From Acidobacteriota bacterium (GTDB taxonomy: Bacteria; Acidobacteriota; Terriglobia; Terriglobales; Acidobacteriaceae): 8,229 nt of DNA. Below the pieces are notes generated by a model. It saw only the letters and a program-made list of their open reading frames with translations. It was not told where the DNA came from and searched no databases. The translations under genes were made by a program, and so were the position numbers. The stretch is from the NCBI GenBank assembly GCA_021781255.1, contig JAJXXG010000843.1:1-8229 (forward strand), written 5' to 3'. This document shows, piece after piece, positions 1 through 5,914 of the stretch (positions are counted from its first letter, which is position 1; every line of letters starts with the position of its first letter).

Positions 1-1
1 G

Positions 2-2272
2 CGCCTGGGCGAGGAAGACAGCTCGCTGTGGAGCGTTTGGGACCGGCCCACCAGTCCGAACGCTCTGCAAGCGCTGGGCACCGTGCAGCCTGGCCACGAT
101 GTAGATACCGAGGGCGGCGGAGATATCCTGCGCGTCACCGGCCTGCCGCAGCCGGGCAAGCGCACCGTGGAAGTGGATACCGACGAACCCGATCCACAAA
201 AGAAACTCATCGTCGATGAGCACATGGATGTGTATCCGCGCACCTACACCGTGGAACAGTACGGTTACCATCCCAACGAGCTTGCACTCTCTTTTGACGA
301 CGGTCCCGATCCCAAGTGGACGCCGAAGATCCTCGACGTACTGAAGCAAAGACACGCAACGGGCACGTTCATGCTTATTGGCTCTGAGGCCTCTAACAAC
401 ATCAGCCTCATGCAACGAGTTGTCCGTGAAGGCAACGAGATCGGCAATCACACCTGGACCCATCCCGACATCAGTGAAATATCTGCACGTCAACTGGACC
501 TCGAGGTCAACCTCACTGAGCGCCTGTTCGAGAGCAAGCTGGGAATCCAGCCTCTCTACTTCCGGCCGCCTTACGATATTGACGAGGAACCCGACACCGA
601 TGACGAGGCGGCTCCGGTCTGGCGTATTCAGCAAGACGGCTTCACCATCATCGGCAGCAAAATCGACACCGACGATTGGAATGAACGCCCGCGCAAGACG
701 CCGGCGCAAATCATCGACTCGGTTCTCGCGCAGTTGCACACCATGAAGGCCAAGCCGCAGTTCCGCGGCTCCATCATCCTGCTCCATGATGGCGGCGGCG
801 ATCGCTCGGTCACTGTGGAATCTCTGGGACCGCTCATCGACGCCCTGCGCGCCCACGGCTATACCATCGTTCCCGTCTCCGCACTGATGGGCAAGACCAC
901 TGCCCAGGTGATGCCTCCACTTACCTTCTGGCAGCGTGTGCGCACCATCCCCGATTCCATCGCCTTCTCCGCGCTCGACATTATCACCAACTTCATCGTC
1001 ATGGTTTTCTTCATCGGCGACATTCTGATGAGCGCGCGCCTTGTTATCGTTGGCCTCTTCGCCGTTATTGACCGGCTGCGCAAGCCTTATCGCCAGGCTA
1101 CGCCAGGCTATTACCCGCGCGTTGCGGTTCTCATCCCTGCTTACAACGAAGAAAAGGTGATCGTTCGTACCATTCGCTCGGTACTCAACTCCGATTACAA
1201 GAACCTCCACGTTATCGTGGTCGACGACGGATCGACGGACCGCACCGCCGAAGTGACCGCCGCTGCCTATGCCCAGGAGATCGCTGCCGGACGCGTTCAG
1301 GTTCTTACCAAAAGTAATGGAGGCAAGGCCGCCGCGCTCAACTACGGCCTGAAGCGCATCAGCGAGGAGATATTTGTCGGCATTGACGCCGACACCGTGA
1401 TCGCGGCCGACGCCATCTCCAAGCTCATTCCCCATTTCGAGGATGCAACGATCGGCGCCATGGCCGGCAACGCCAAGGTGGGCAACCGCGTCAACCTGTG
1501 GACGCGCTGGCAGGCCCTCGAATACATCACCAGCCAGAACTTCGAGCGCCGCGCACTCGACCTGTTCCACGTAGTCACCGTGGTTCCCGGAGCCATCGGC
1601 GCGTGGCGTACCGCACCTGTAAAGGCTGCGGGCGGCTATCCGCTGAATACCGTGGCCGAGGACGCAGACCTGACCATGAACCTGCTGGAGCAGCGGCTGA
1701 AGGTCGACTACGAAGACCGCGCCTTGGCGTACACTGAAGCGCCCATCGACGCCAAGGGCCTGATGCGGCAGCGCTTCCGCTGGTCGTTCGGCATTCTGCA
1801 GGCGGTGTGGAAGCATCGCGCCGCCTTCGTCCGCAACAAGGCCATGGGCCTGTTCGCCTTGCCGAACATCCTCATCTTCCAGATGCTCCTGCCGCTGGTT
1901 TCGCCCTTCATCGACATCATGTTCGTGGCCGGCGTGGTCAACTACTTCGTCGATCGCCACTACCACCCTGATGCGGCCTCCGCGGCCAGCTTTGAAAAGC
2001 TTGTAGTGTATTTTCTTGGTTTCCTGCTCATCGACTTCATCACTTCTTCGGTTGCCTTCAGCCTGGAGCGGCGCCACCCTGCGAACAAGGGCGACGGCTG
2101 GCTGCTCTTTCACATCTGGCTGCAGCGCTTCGCCTATCGCCAGGTTTTCTCCATCGTCCTGCTTAAGACGTTGAAGCGCGCCATCGACGGCAAGCCGTTC
2201 AACTGGGACAAGCTCGAGCGCACCGCCACGATGAGCAAGTCTACCGACGAGCTCGTAAAGACCGCGCACTGA
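2..2272 (+). CDS. GH18-NodB-GT2 fusion: polysaccharide deacetylase / processive glycosyltransferase (5' end missing)
   Basis: The frame is open from the first complete codon, so the N-terminus lies upstream; the internal GTG at 83 is not a credible start. Numbering here is from base 2. Residues 1-15 (RLGEEDSSLWSVW) resemble the end of a glycoside hydrolase family 18 domain. Residues ~90-290 form a NodB deacetylase with all motifs: FDDGP (98-102), metal ligands in HTWTH (H150, H154), RPPYD, DTDDW and LLHDGGG. A hydrophobic stretch (~316-360) leads to a GT2 domain with PAYNEE, VVDDGSTD, IDADT (461-465), EDAD (553-556) and QRFRW (590-594), the QxxRW signature of processive synthases. Three further hydrophobic segments lie at ~617-725. 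The likely role is synthesis and partial deacetylation of an exported beta-linked hexosamine polymer, analogous to PgaC plus PgaB in one chain. The deacetylase should face outside and the synthase the cytoplasm. The polymer itself is inferred. Confidence 0.93.
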   Translation, partial: RLGEEDSSLWSVWDRPTSPNALQALGTVQPGHDVDTEGGGDILRVTGLPQPGKRTVEVDTDEPDPQKKLIVDEHMDVYPRTYTVEQYGYHPNELALSFDDGPDPKWTPKILDVLKQRHATGTFMLIGSEASNNISLMQRVVREGNEIGNHTWTHPDISEISARQLDLEVNLTERLFESKLGIQPLYFRPPYDIDEEPDTDDEAAPVWRIQQDGFTIIGSKIDTDDWNERPRKTPAQIIDSVLAQLHTMKAKPQFRGSIILLHDGGGDRSVTVESLGPLIDALRAHGYTIVPVSALMGKTTAQVMPPLTFWQRVRTIPDSIAFSALDIITNFIVMVFFIGDILMSARLVIVGLFAVIDRLRKPYRQATPGYYPRVAVLIPAYNEEKVIVRTIRSVLNSDYKNLHVIVVDDGSTDRTAEVTAAAYAQEIAAGRVQVLTKSNGGKAAALNYGLKRISEEIFVGIDADTVIAADAISKLIPHFEDATIGAMAGNAKVGNRVNLWTRWQALEYITSQNFERRALDLFHVVTVVPGAIGAWRTAPVKAAGGYPLNTVAEDADLTMNLLEQRLKVDYEDRALAYTEAPIDAKGLMRQRFRWSFGILQAVWKHRAAFVRNKAMGLFALPNILIFQMLLPLVSPFIDIMFVAGVVNYFVDRHYHPDAASAASFEKLVVYFLGFLLIDFITSSVAFSLERRHPANKGDGWLLFHIWLQRFAYRQVFSIVLLKTLKRAIDGKPFNWDKLERTATMSKSTDELVKTAH

Positions 2273-2372
2273 GGTGGTTCTTTCTTGAAAACGAAGCCAT
2301 TTGGCTCTCGTGCCTCCGTGATACATCTCCCCCGTTTCCGCTTTAGCGGTCAGATCGTGCGCCCGGAGGGCA

Positions 2373-2398
2373 TGGGGTGCGGAAGCCCCGATTTTATT
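2373..2398 (+). terminator. Weak terminator-like hairpin after the polysaccharide synthase gene
   Basis: GGGG (2374-2377) can pair with CCCC (2386-2389), with a flanking wobble pair on each side and a GCGGAA loop. ATTTTATT follows. The stem is short and lies about 100 bases past the stop codon, so this is only a candidate factor-independent terminator. Confidence 0.22.
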
Positions 2399-2587
2399 GG
2401 CTTCTGGAAACTGCTGTAGCCCCTTGCTCAGTGGTCCTACGGCCGTTAAGATAATTGGTATTGCCTACTATTTGTGTGACTCCAGAGAATCGGTTCGCAT
2501 AGTTCAGAACCTCGCGTCCCGACTGCTGCAAAACAGGATTCTCGGGTGGTTGCCAAATAGCCCCCGTGCATTATTCAGGAATCAAAT

Positions 2588-2594
2588 AAAGGAG
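2588..2594 (+). promoter_or_regulatory. Ribosome binding site of the UroD-family gene
   Basis: AAAGGAG sits 11 bases before the ATG at 2606. It is the clearest Shine-Dalgarno sequence in the window and fixes that start. Confidence 0.7.
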
Positions 2595-2605
2595 CGGAAC
2601 CTCGA

Positions 2606-3739
2606 ATGACGCCACAAGAGATGACGAAGGTACGAGACAAGAGAATTATGGATGCCCTTAACCTGGAGAAGCCGGACCGGATACCGATTTTTATGAGCGG
2701 CCAGGGGTTCTTCAAGTATGTCGATCCCCAAGCTACTTTGGCCGACTATTTCAGAAGGCCAAAGTACGTTGACGATCTGCTGATTCAGGCTGCCGCATTG
2801 CCTGACCTTGCCGAGATCGATCAGCCGCCGATGTGCGGGTATCTCACAGAGGCAAGCCAGGAAGCCTTTGGGGCCGCCTACTTTGCCAAGGCGAAGCTTC
2901 CAGGCCGCGACCTGCCCGATGACAGCCTCTGGAACTTTGACGAACTGGGCCCGATGACCGAAGCCGATTACGACACCATCATCGACAAAGGCTGGCCCTA
3001 CATGGTCGAGGAACTGCATCGCAGGATCGGCTTCGACCCTAAGAGCGTGACTCCGCCGGACCCGGTATACCTGGGCGAACTGGCTCAGAAGATAGCCCTT
3101 CTGGGCAAGACCAGCATCGCCGCCAGGGGCCTCGTGCCATTGCCTGCCTTCGAGGTGATCTGCGGTGCGCGCAGACTGAATCACTTCGTCCGCGATCTTC
3201 GCCGCATGCCCGACAAGGTGAGAGCCGCGCTGGAAATCGTCGAAAACGCCTCGATCGAGCAGGGCATCAAAATGCTGAAGGCGGCGCCGCCCGTCTACGG
3301 ATTCATCGGCGGGACGCGCGCCGGAAGCACCTTCATCTCAGCGGCGACATTTGAAAAGTTTTACTTTCCCTTCTACCGAAAACTGATTCCCGCGATGCAG
3401 TCCATCAACGTTCGAAGCTGGCTGCACATGGACAACGACTGGGGCGGCTTCCTGCATTACTTCAAGGAATTCGACAAGGGACAGTGCATCTGGGATCCGG
3501 ATCAGATGACTGACATTCTGAAAATCAAAGAGGTGCTGGGCGACCGCATGTGCATTACCGGCAATGTCTCGCCGGCGCTGTTGTCGGTCGGTACAGCCGA
3601 ACAGTGCTATGACTGCGCCAAGCAGATGTGTGCGGACATGGGCAAAAGTGGGTTCATTATGAACTCTGGTTGTTCGGTTCCGGTGGATGCAAAGAGAGAG
3701 AACGTTGCGGCGGTCGTTGCTGCAACCATGGACAGCTAG
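2606..3739 (+). CDS. Uroporphyrinogen decarboxylase superfamily protein (methyltransferase-like branch)
   Basis: This 377-residue protein matches the general pattern of the UroD/MtaA/CmuA TIM-barrel superfamily. Visible signs are an N-terminal KPDRIPIFM segment, FEKFYFPFYRKL (249-260), LHMDNDW (273-279), GDRMCITGNV (312-321) and SGCSVPVDAKREN (354-366). True haem-pathway HemE carries an MRQAGRY-type motif near its N-terminus, which is absent here, so porphyrin decarboxylation is unlikely. Corrinoid-dependent methyltransferases of this superfamily bind zinc through HxC plus a distal Cys. Here the distal Cys (C356) is present but the first pair reads H274-M-D276, so Cys is replaced by Asp. A methyl- or carboxyl-transfer enzyme is plausible, but the substrate is unknown. 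No corrinoid protein or reactivase gene is adjacent. The start is supported by AAAGGAG. The gene stands alone, with long gaps on both sides. Confidence 0.85.
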   Translation: MTPQEMTKVRDKRIMDALNLEKPDRIPIFMSGQGFFKYVDPQATLADYFRRPKYVDDLLIQAAALPDLAEIDQPPMCGYLTEASQEAFGAAYFAKAKLPGRDLPDDSLWNFDELGPMTEADYDTIIDKGWPYMVEELHRRIGFDPKSVTPPDPVYLGELAQKIALLGKTSIAARGLVPLPAFEVICGARRLNHFVRDLRRMPDKVRAALEIVENASIEQGIKMLKAAPPVYGFIGGTRAGSTFISAATFEKFYFPFYRKLIPAMQSINVRSWLHMDNDWGGFLHYFKEFDKGQCIWDPDQMTDILKIKEVLGDRMCITGNVSPALLSVGTAEQCYDCAKQMCADMGKSGFIMNSGCSVPVDAKRENVAAVVAATMDS

Positions 3740-3765
3740 AGCCTTTTATTAACTTTCCCGCGGGC

Positions 3766-3812
3766 CCCCGGTCTGGATTTTCAGACCGGGGATACCACGA
3801 ACCCCAACTCAC
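3766..3812 (+). repeat. Hairpin-tail repeat, copy 1
   Basis: CCCCGGTCTG (3766-3775) pairs perfectly over 10 bases with CAGACCGGGG (3782-3791) around a GATTTT loop. The stem is followed immediately by the 21-base tail at 3792-3812, which contains ACGAACCCCAACTCAC. The tail matches copy 2 at 20 of 21 positions, while the stem sequence is unrelated to that of copy 2. It begins 26 bases after the stop of the UroD-family gene, so it could also act as a transcript-end or stability hairpin. Confidence 0.8.
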
Positions 3813-3842
3813 CATTTTTCGCTCAGCACGAACCAAGGGTGC

Positions 3843-3896
3843 CCCGTCCTTTCGCGTTCTTTGCGAAAGGGTGGGATAGCACGAACCCCAACTCAC
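3843..3896 (+). repeat. Hairpin-tail repeat, copy 2
   Basis: CCCGTCCTTTCGC (3843-3855) pairs with GCGAAAGGGTGGG (3863-3875) over 13 positions, two of them G-T wobbles, around a GTTCTTT loop. The tail at 3876-3896 follows directly and differs from that of copy 1 only at its fourth base (G for C). Tail starts are 84 bases apart. The orientation given is that of the tail; the strand of any RNA is unknown. Confidence 0.8.
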
Positions 3897-3934
3897 TCGT
3901 TACAAGCTGAAAGCAAAAGGATCGAGGCTGGCTT

Positions 3935-4441
3935 TTACGGCCCAATGTACAGCTTCACGCCGGGCGGCGCAAAGCTGAGTGTGCCGCTGTGGGGGTCGTA
4001 GGCGAGGTCGAGCGCGGAGGTCTTGCGGCCGTTCATGAGGATGGCCACAAGCACGCCGTTCCCGTAGCGCCCTACAAGCACGACCTTGTGGCTCTTGATG
4101 GGAGCGTATTCGTTATCCGGGCTGCTGGGGCCCCAATCTTCCTCAAAGCGGTCGAAGGGATAGACGCTGTGCTGCTTCGGGTGCTGCTGCCAATCCTTGT
4201 CGTTGATCCAGATGCCGTAAGCCTTGGCTAAATCGTTGGCCTCTACCGCAGTCAGAAACTTGTTCACCTTGGCGCGCCCGAACATGTAATGGTTCCAGTT
4301 CCACGGCCAGTCAATAGGCCGGCCCGCCACCAGCCACCAGATCACGAACAGCAGCACCACCACGCCCGCGCCGGTCTGGAGAAGCCGGGTGTTGCGCCGC
4401 GCGCGTGCGGCATCGAACTGAGGAGCATCGAGCAAAGTCAT
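3935..4441 (-). CDS. Conserved-type hypothetical single-pass membrane protein
   Basis: I do not recognise a named family. The 168-residue product has a basic N-terminus (ARARRNTR, 12-19) followed by one hydrophobic helix (~20-39, GAGVVVLLFVIWWLV). By the positive-inside rule this places residues ~40-168 outside the cytoplasmic membrane. The soluble part has a tryptophan-rich juxtamembrane stretch (DWPWNWNHYMFG), then AVEANDLAKAYGIWINDKDW, a pattern seen in small proteins of NTF2-like or DUF4878-like shape, and it ends in beta-like segments (HKVVLVGRYGNGVLVAILMN). That fold suggestion is inference only. GAGGG lies about 9 bases before the ATG. It is the last gene of the minus-strand cluster, 123 bases after ddl, and may be co-transcribed with it. 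Confidence 0.75.
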   Translation of the reverse strand: MTLLDAPQFDAARARRNTRLLQTGAGVVVLLFVIWWLVAGRPIDWPWNWNHYMFGRAKVNKFLTAVEANDLAKAYGIWINDKDWQQHPKQHSVYPFDRFEEDWGPSSPDNEYAPIKSHKVVLVGRYGNGVLVAILMNGRKTSALDLAYDPHSGTLSFAPPGVKLYIGP

Positions 4442-4564
4442 CGGGAAGGACCCTCGGGATCAGAATACATGCTGCGCATAGGGGCCAGGAGTCAGGTTTC
4501 AGGGATCGGTTCTTCCATTGTCGGATCAGCAATGCCTGGCCCTGCATCGCTTAGATGCCTGTTC
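4442..4564. other. Spacer between ddl and the small membrane protein gene
   Basis: This 123-base spacer holds a short inverted repeat, GCATC-GCTTA-GATGC (4543-4557), with no T run on the minus strand, so I do not call a terminator. An AGG/CAGG-rich stretch near 4482-4510 looks like low-complexity intergenic sequence. Confidence 0.4.
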
Positions 4565-5857
4565 TTACTCTTCGCGGCTGTACGTCGTCCGGTTCTTCTC
4601 CGCCTGCCGCTCAATCGCCAGCTCGATCAGCCTCGTGATCAGCTCTTTGTAGCTGAGCCCAGACGCCTGCCAGAGCTTGGGGTACATGCTGATGCGCGTG
4701 AATCCCGGCATGGTATTCACTTCGTTCACGTAAATGCGCCGCTTGCCGTCGGGCTCCATGAGGAAATCCACGCGCGCCAGGCCCGCGAGATCGCACGCTT
4801 TGAAGGCCGCAACCGCCATCTCTCGTATTCTTCCGGCTTCAGACTTGCTGATCGCAGCGGGGATGACCGGCACGGACCCCTCCGAAAGATACTTCGCCTC
4901 GTAGTCGTAGAACTCCTTGCTGGGAATGATCTCGCCCACGACGCTGGCCTGGGGCTCGTCGTTACCCAGCACGGCAACCTCGAACTCGCGTGCGCGCGCC
5001 CCCTGCCCGCCGCGGTGGGGCTTACCGGGGTCCCCAGCGACAGGTCTTCGTCGCTGGGGTGGCTTGCCGGGGTCCCCGGCGACGGGTCCTTGTCGCTGGG
5101 GTGACTTGCCGCCCACGCCCTGCTCCACGATCAATTTGCGGTCGTATTTCGCTGCCAGCGTAAGCGCCGGCCCAAGTTCCTTGCGGTCGTGCGCCTTACT
5201 GATGCCCACCGAGGAACCGAGGTTCGCCGGCTTCACAAAGACCGGGTACTTGAGCGCGCGCTCCACCTGCGCGATGGCTTTGCGTGGCGATTTCTTCCAA
5301 TCGGCGCGCAGCAGCGTAACGTGCTTCACGATGGGCAGCTTTGCCTGCGCGAACAGGCGCTTCATCACGTCCTTGTCCATGCCCGCTGCCGAACCCAGCA
5401 CGCCGGAGCCCACGTAGGCGATTCCGGCCAGCTCAAAAAGCCCCTGAATCGTTCCGTCCTCGCCAAAGGTGCCGTGCAGCACCGGAAAAACCACATCGAG
5501 GGCCTGGGACTTGCTGTCCAGGGCATGGCCGGCCCGGCCTTGGTTTTGGTTGAGTGCTGTGGAACCCGGCTCCGGCGCCAGCAGCGTGGGAATACCCTCG
5601 TGCAGCAGCTTGGCCCCCGGTGTCGCTTCGGGATCGCCCGCGCGCAGCCGCCGCGCGACCGCGCTCGTGTCGCCATTCAGAAGGCCGTGTGCGTCCGAGG
5701 CCGCCAGCCAGCGGCCCTCCTTGGTGATGCCGATGGGCGTTACCTCGAACTTGCCGCGATCGATCGCCCCCAGAACCGACGCCGCCGACAGCAGCGAAAC
5801 CTCATGCTCGCCGCTACGCCCGCCAAAAAGAATGCCTACTCGTAGTTTTTTCGCCAT
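4565..5857 (-). CDS. ddl: D-alanine--D-alanine ligase with an in-frame repeat insertion
   Basis: This ATP-grasp enzyme joins two D-alanines in the cytoplasm to make the dipeptide end of the peptidoglycan precursor. The signatures are complete: GGRSGEHEVSLLSA (12-25), HGTFGEDGTIQG (128-139), VGSGVLGSAAGMDK (149-162), the ATP-binding lysine region VFVKPANLGSSVGIS (206-220), EFYDYEAKYL (315-324), ARVDFLME (361-368) and NEVNTMPGFT (378-387). The tyrosine-containing EFYDYEAKY loop fits D-Ala rather than D-lactate specificity. At 430 residues it is longer than the usual 300-370. Much of the excess is residues ~249-288, between KLIVEQGV and REFEVAVLGND, encoded by two tandem 42-base palindromic units. 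The frame and all catalytic motifs survive, so the enzyme is probably active. The start has only a distant GAAGGCGG. It follows the arginase gene by 57 bases. Confidence 0.95.
   Translation of the reverse strand: MAKKLRVGILFGGRSGEHEVSLLSAASVLGAIDRGKFEVTPIGITKEGRWLAASDAHGLLNGDTSAVARRLRAGDPEATPGAKLLHEGIPTLLAPEPGSTALNQNQGRAGHALDSKSQALDVVFPVLHGTFGEDGTIQGLFELAGIAYVGSGVLGSAAGMDKDVMKRLFAQAKLPIVKHVTLLRADWKKSPRKAIAQVERALKYPVFVKPANLGSSVGISKAHDRKELGPALTLAAKYDRKLIVEQGVGGKSPQRQGPVAGDPGKPPQRRRPVAGDPGKPHRGGQGARAREFEVAVLGNDEPQASVVGEIIPSKEFYDYEAKYLSEGSVPVIPAAISKSEAGRIREMAVAAFKACDLAGLARVDFLMEPDGKRRIYVNEVNTMPGFTRISMYPKLWQASGLSYKELITRLIELAIERQAEKNRTTYSREE
5021..5062 (-). repeat. Palindromic 42-base unit 1 within ddl
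   Basis: CCCCAGCGAC (5032-5041) pairs perfectly with GTCGCTGGGG (5050-5059) around an eight-base loop. Read on the minus strand, the unit encodes PPQRRRPVAGDPGK (Ddl residues 266-279). It matches the adjoining unit at 36 of 42 bases, in direct orientation and without a gap. The flank at 5011-5020 (CGCGGTGGGG) may be the decayed end of a further unit, since it encodes the related PHRGG. Confidence 0.85.
5063..5104 (-). repeat. Palindromic 42-base unit 2 within ddl
   Basis: CCCCGGCGAC (5074-5083) pairs with GTCGCTGGGG (5092-5101), with one G-T wobble and an eight-base loop. A nested palindrome, CCGGGGTCCCCGG, lies at 5067-5079. On the minus strand the unit encodes SPQRQGPVAGDPGK (Ddl residues 252-265). 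CTTGCC, which begins the unit, recurs directly after it at 5105-5110, as in a tandem array or a target duplication. Confidence 0.85.
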
Positions 5858-5914
5858 TTTTCTGTTGGTTCGCCGCCTTCATAAATAAAACGGCCTCCAC
5901 CAGTGTAGAACCGC

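Larger units (their letters stand above)
2273..2605. other. Intergenic gap without a convincing gene
   Basis: These 333 bases separate two co-directional genes. A 70-codon open frame starting at 2397 lacks a recognisable ribosome site, shows no familiar motif and runs into the next gene's start, so I do not call it. The stretch holds a short CCGC-TTTA-GCGG inverted repeat at 2338-2349, a weak terminator-like hairpin near 2373-2398 and a good ribosome site at its end. It looks more AT-rich than the flanking genes towards its 3' half, as expected for a promoter region, but I could not identify a convincing -35/-10 pair. Confidence 0.6.
3740..3934. other. Convergent intergenic region carrying two hairpin-tail repeats
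   Basis: The region lies between two genes that converge. It is almost filled by two composite repeats, listed separately, plus a ten-base echo of the tail (AGCACGAACC at 3825-3834). Open frames crossing it on either strand (3628-3879 on +, 3657-3896 on -) owe their internal similarity to the repeat and are not called as genes. The hairpins could end transcription from both sides, but neither is followed by a clear T run. Confidence 0.7.

Noticed and set aside
2397..2609. A 70-codon plus-strand open frame upstream of the UroD-family gene
   Set aside because: No ribosome site, no motif, and it overlaps the well-supported ATG at 2606.
2606..3739. Haem-pathway HemE assignment
   Set aside because: The N-terminal MRQAGRY-type active-site motif is absent and the C-terminal H/C pattern belongs to the methyltransferase-like branch.
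3628..3896. Small open frames on both strands across the intergenic repeats (3628-3879 on +, 3657-3896 on -)
   Set aside because: The minus-strand frame repeats a SWGSxYP pattern only because it translates both copies of the repeat tail. Neither frame has a ribosome site or a recognised domain, and both overlap the UroD-family gene's 3' end.
4543..4557. Terminator after ddl
   Set aside because: The stem is only 5 bp and no T run follows on the minus strand.
5011..5110. CRISPR-like array in ddl
   Set aside because: The units abut without spacers, there are only two, and they lie inside a conserved coding frame.
4289..5417. Long plus-strand open frames opposite ddl (4289-5104, 4917-5417)
   Set aside because: They are antisense to a complete ddl with all family motifs. 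Their proline/arginine-rich translation is what GC-rich antisense frames commonly give.
5500..5590. A second repeat insertion in ddl at the GGCCGGCCCGGCC-rich stretch (Ddl residues ~95-120)
   Set aside because: It is GC-rich and partly palindromic, but there is only one copy and Ddl proteins vary naturally in length here, before the FPVLHG motif.
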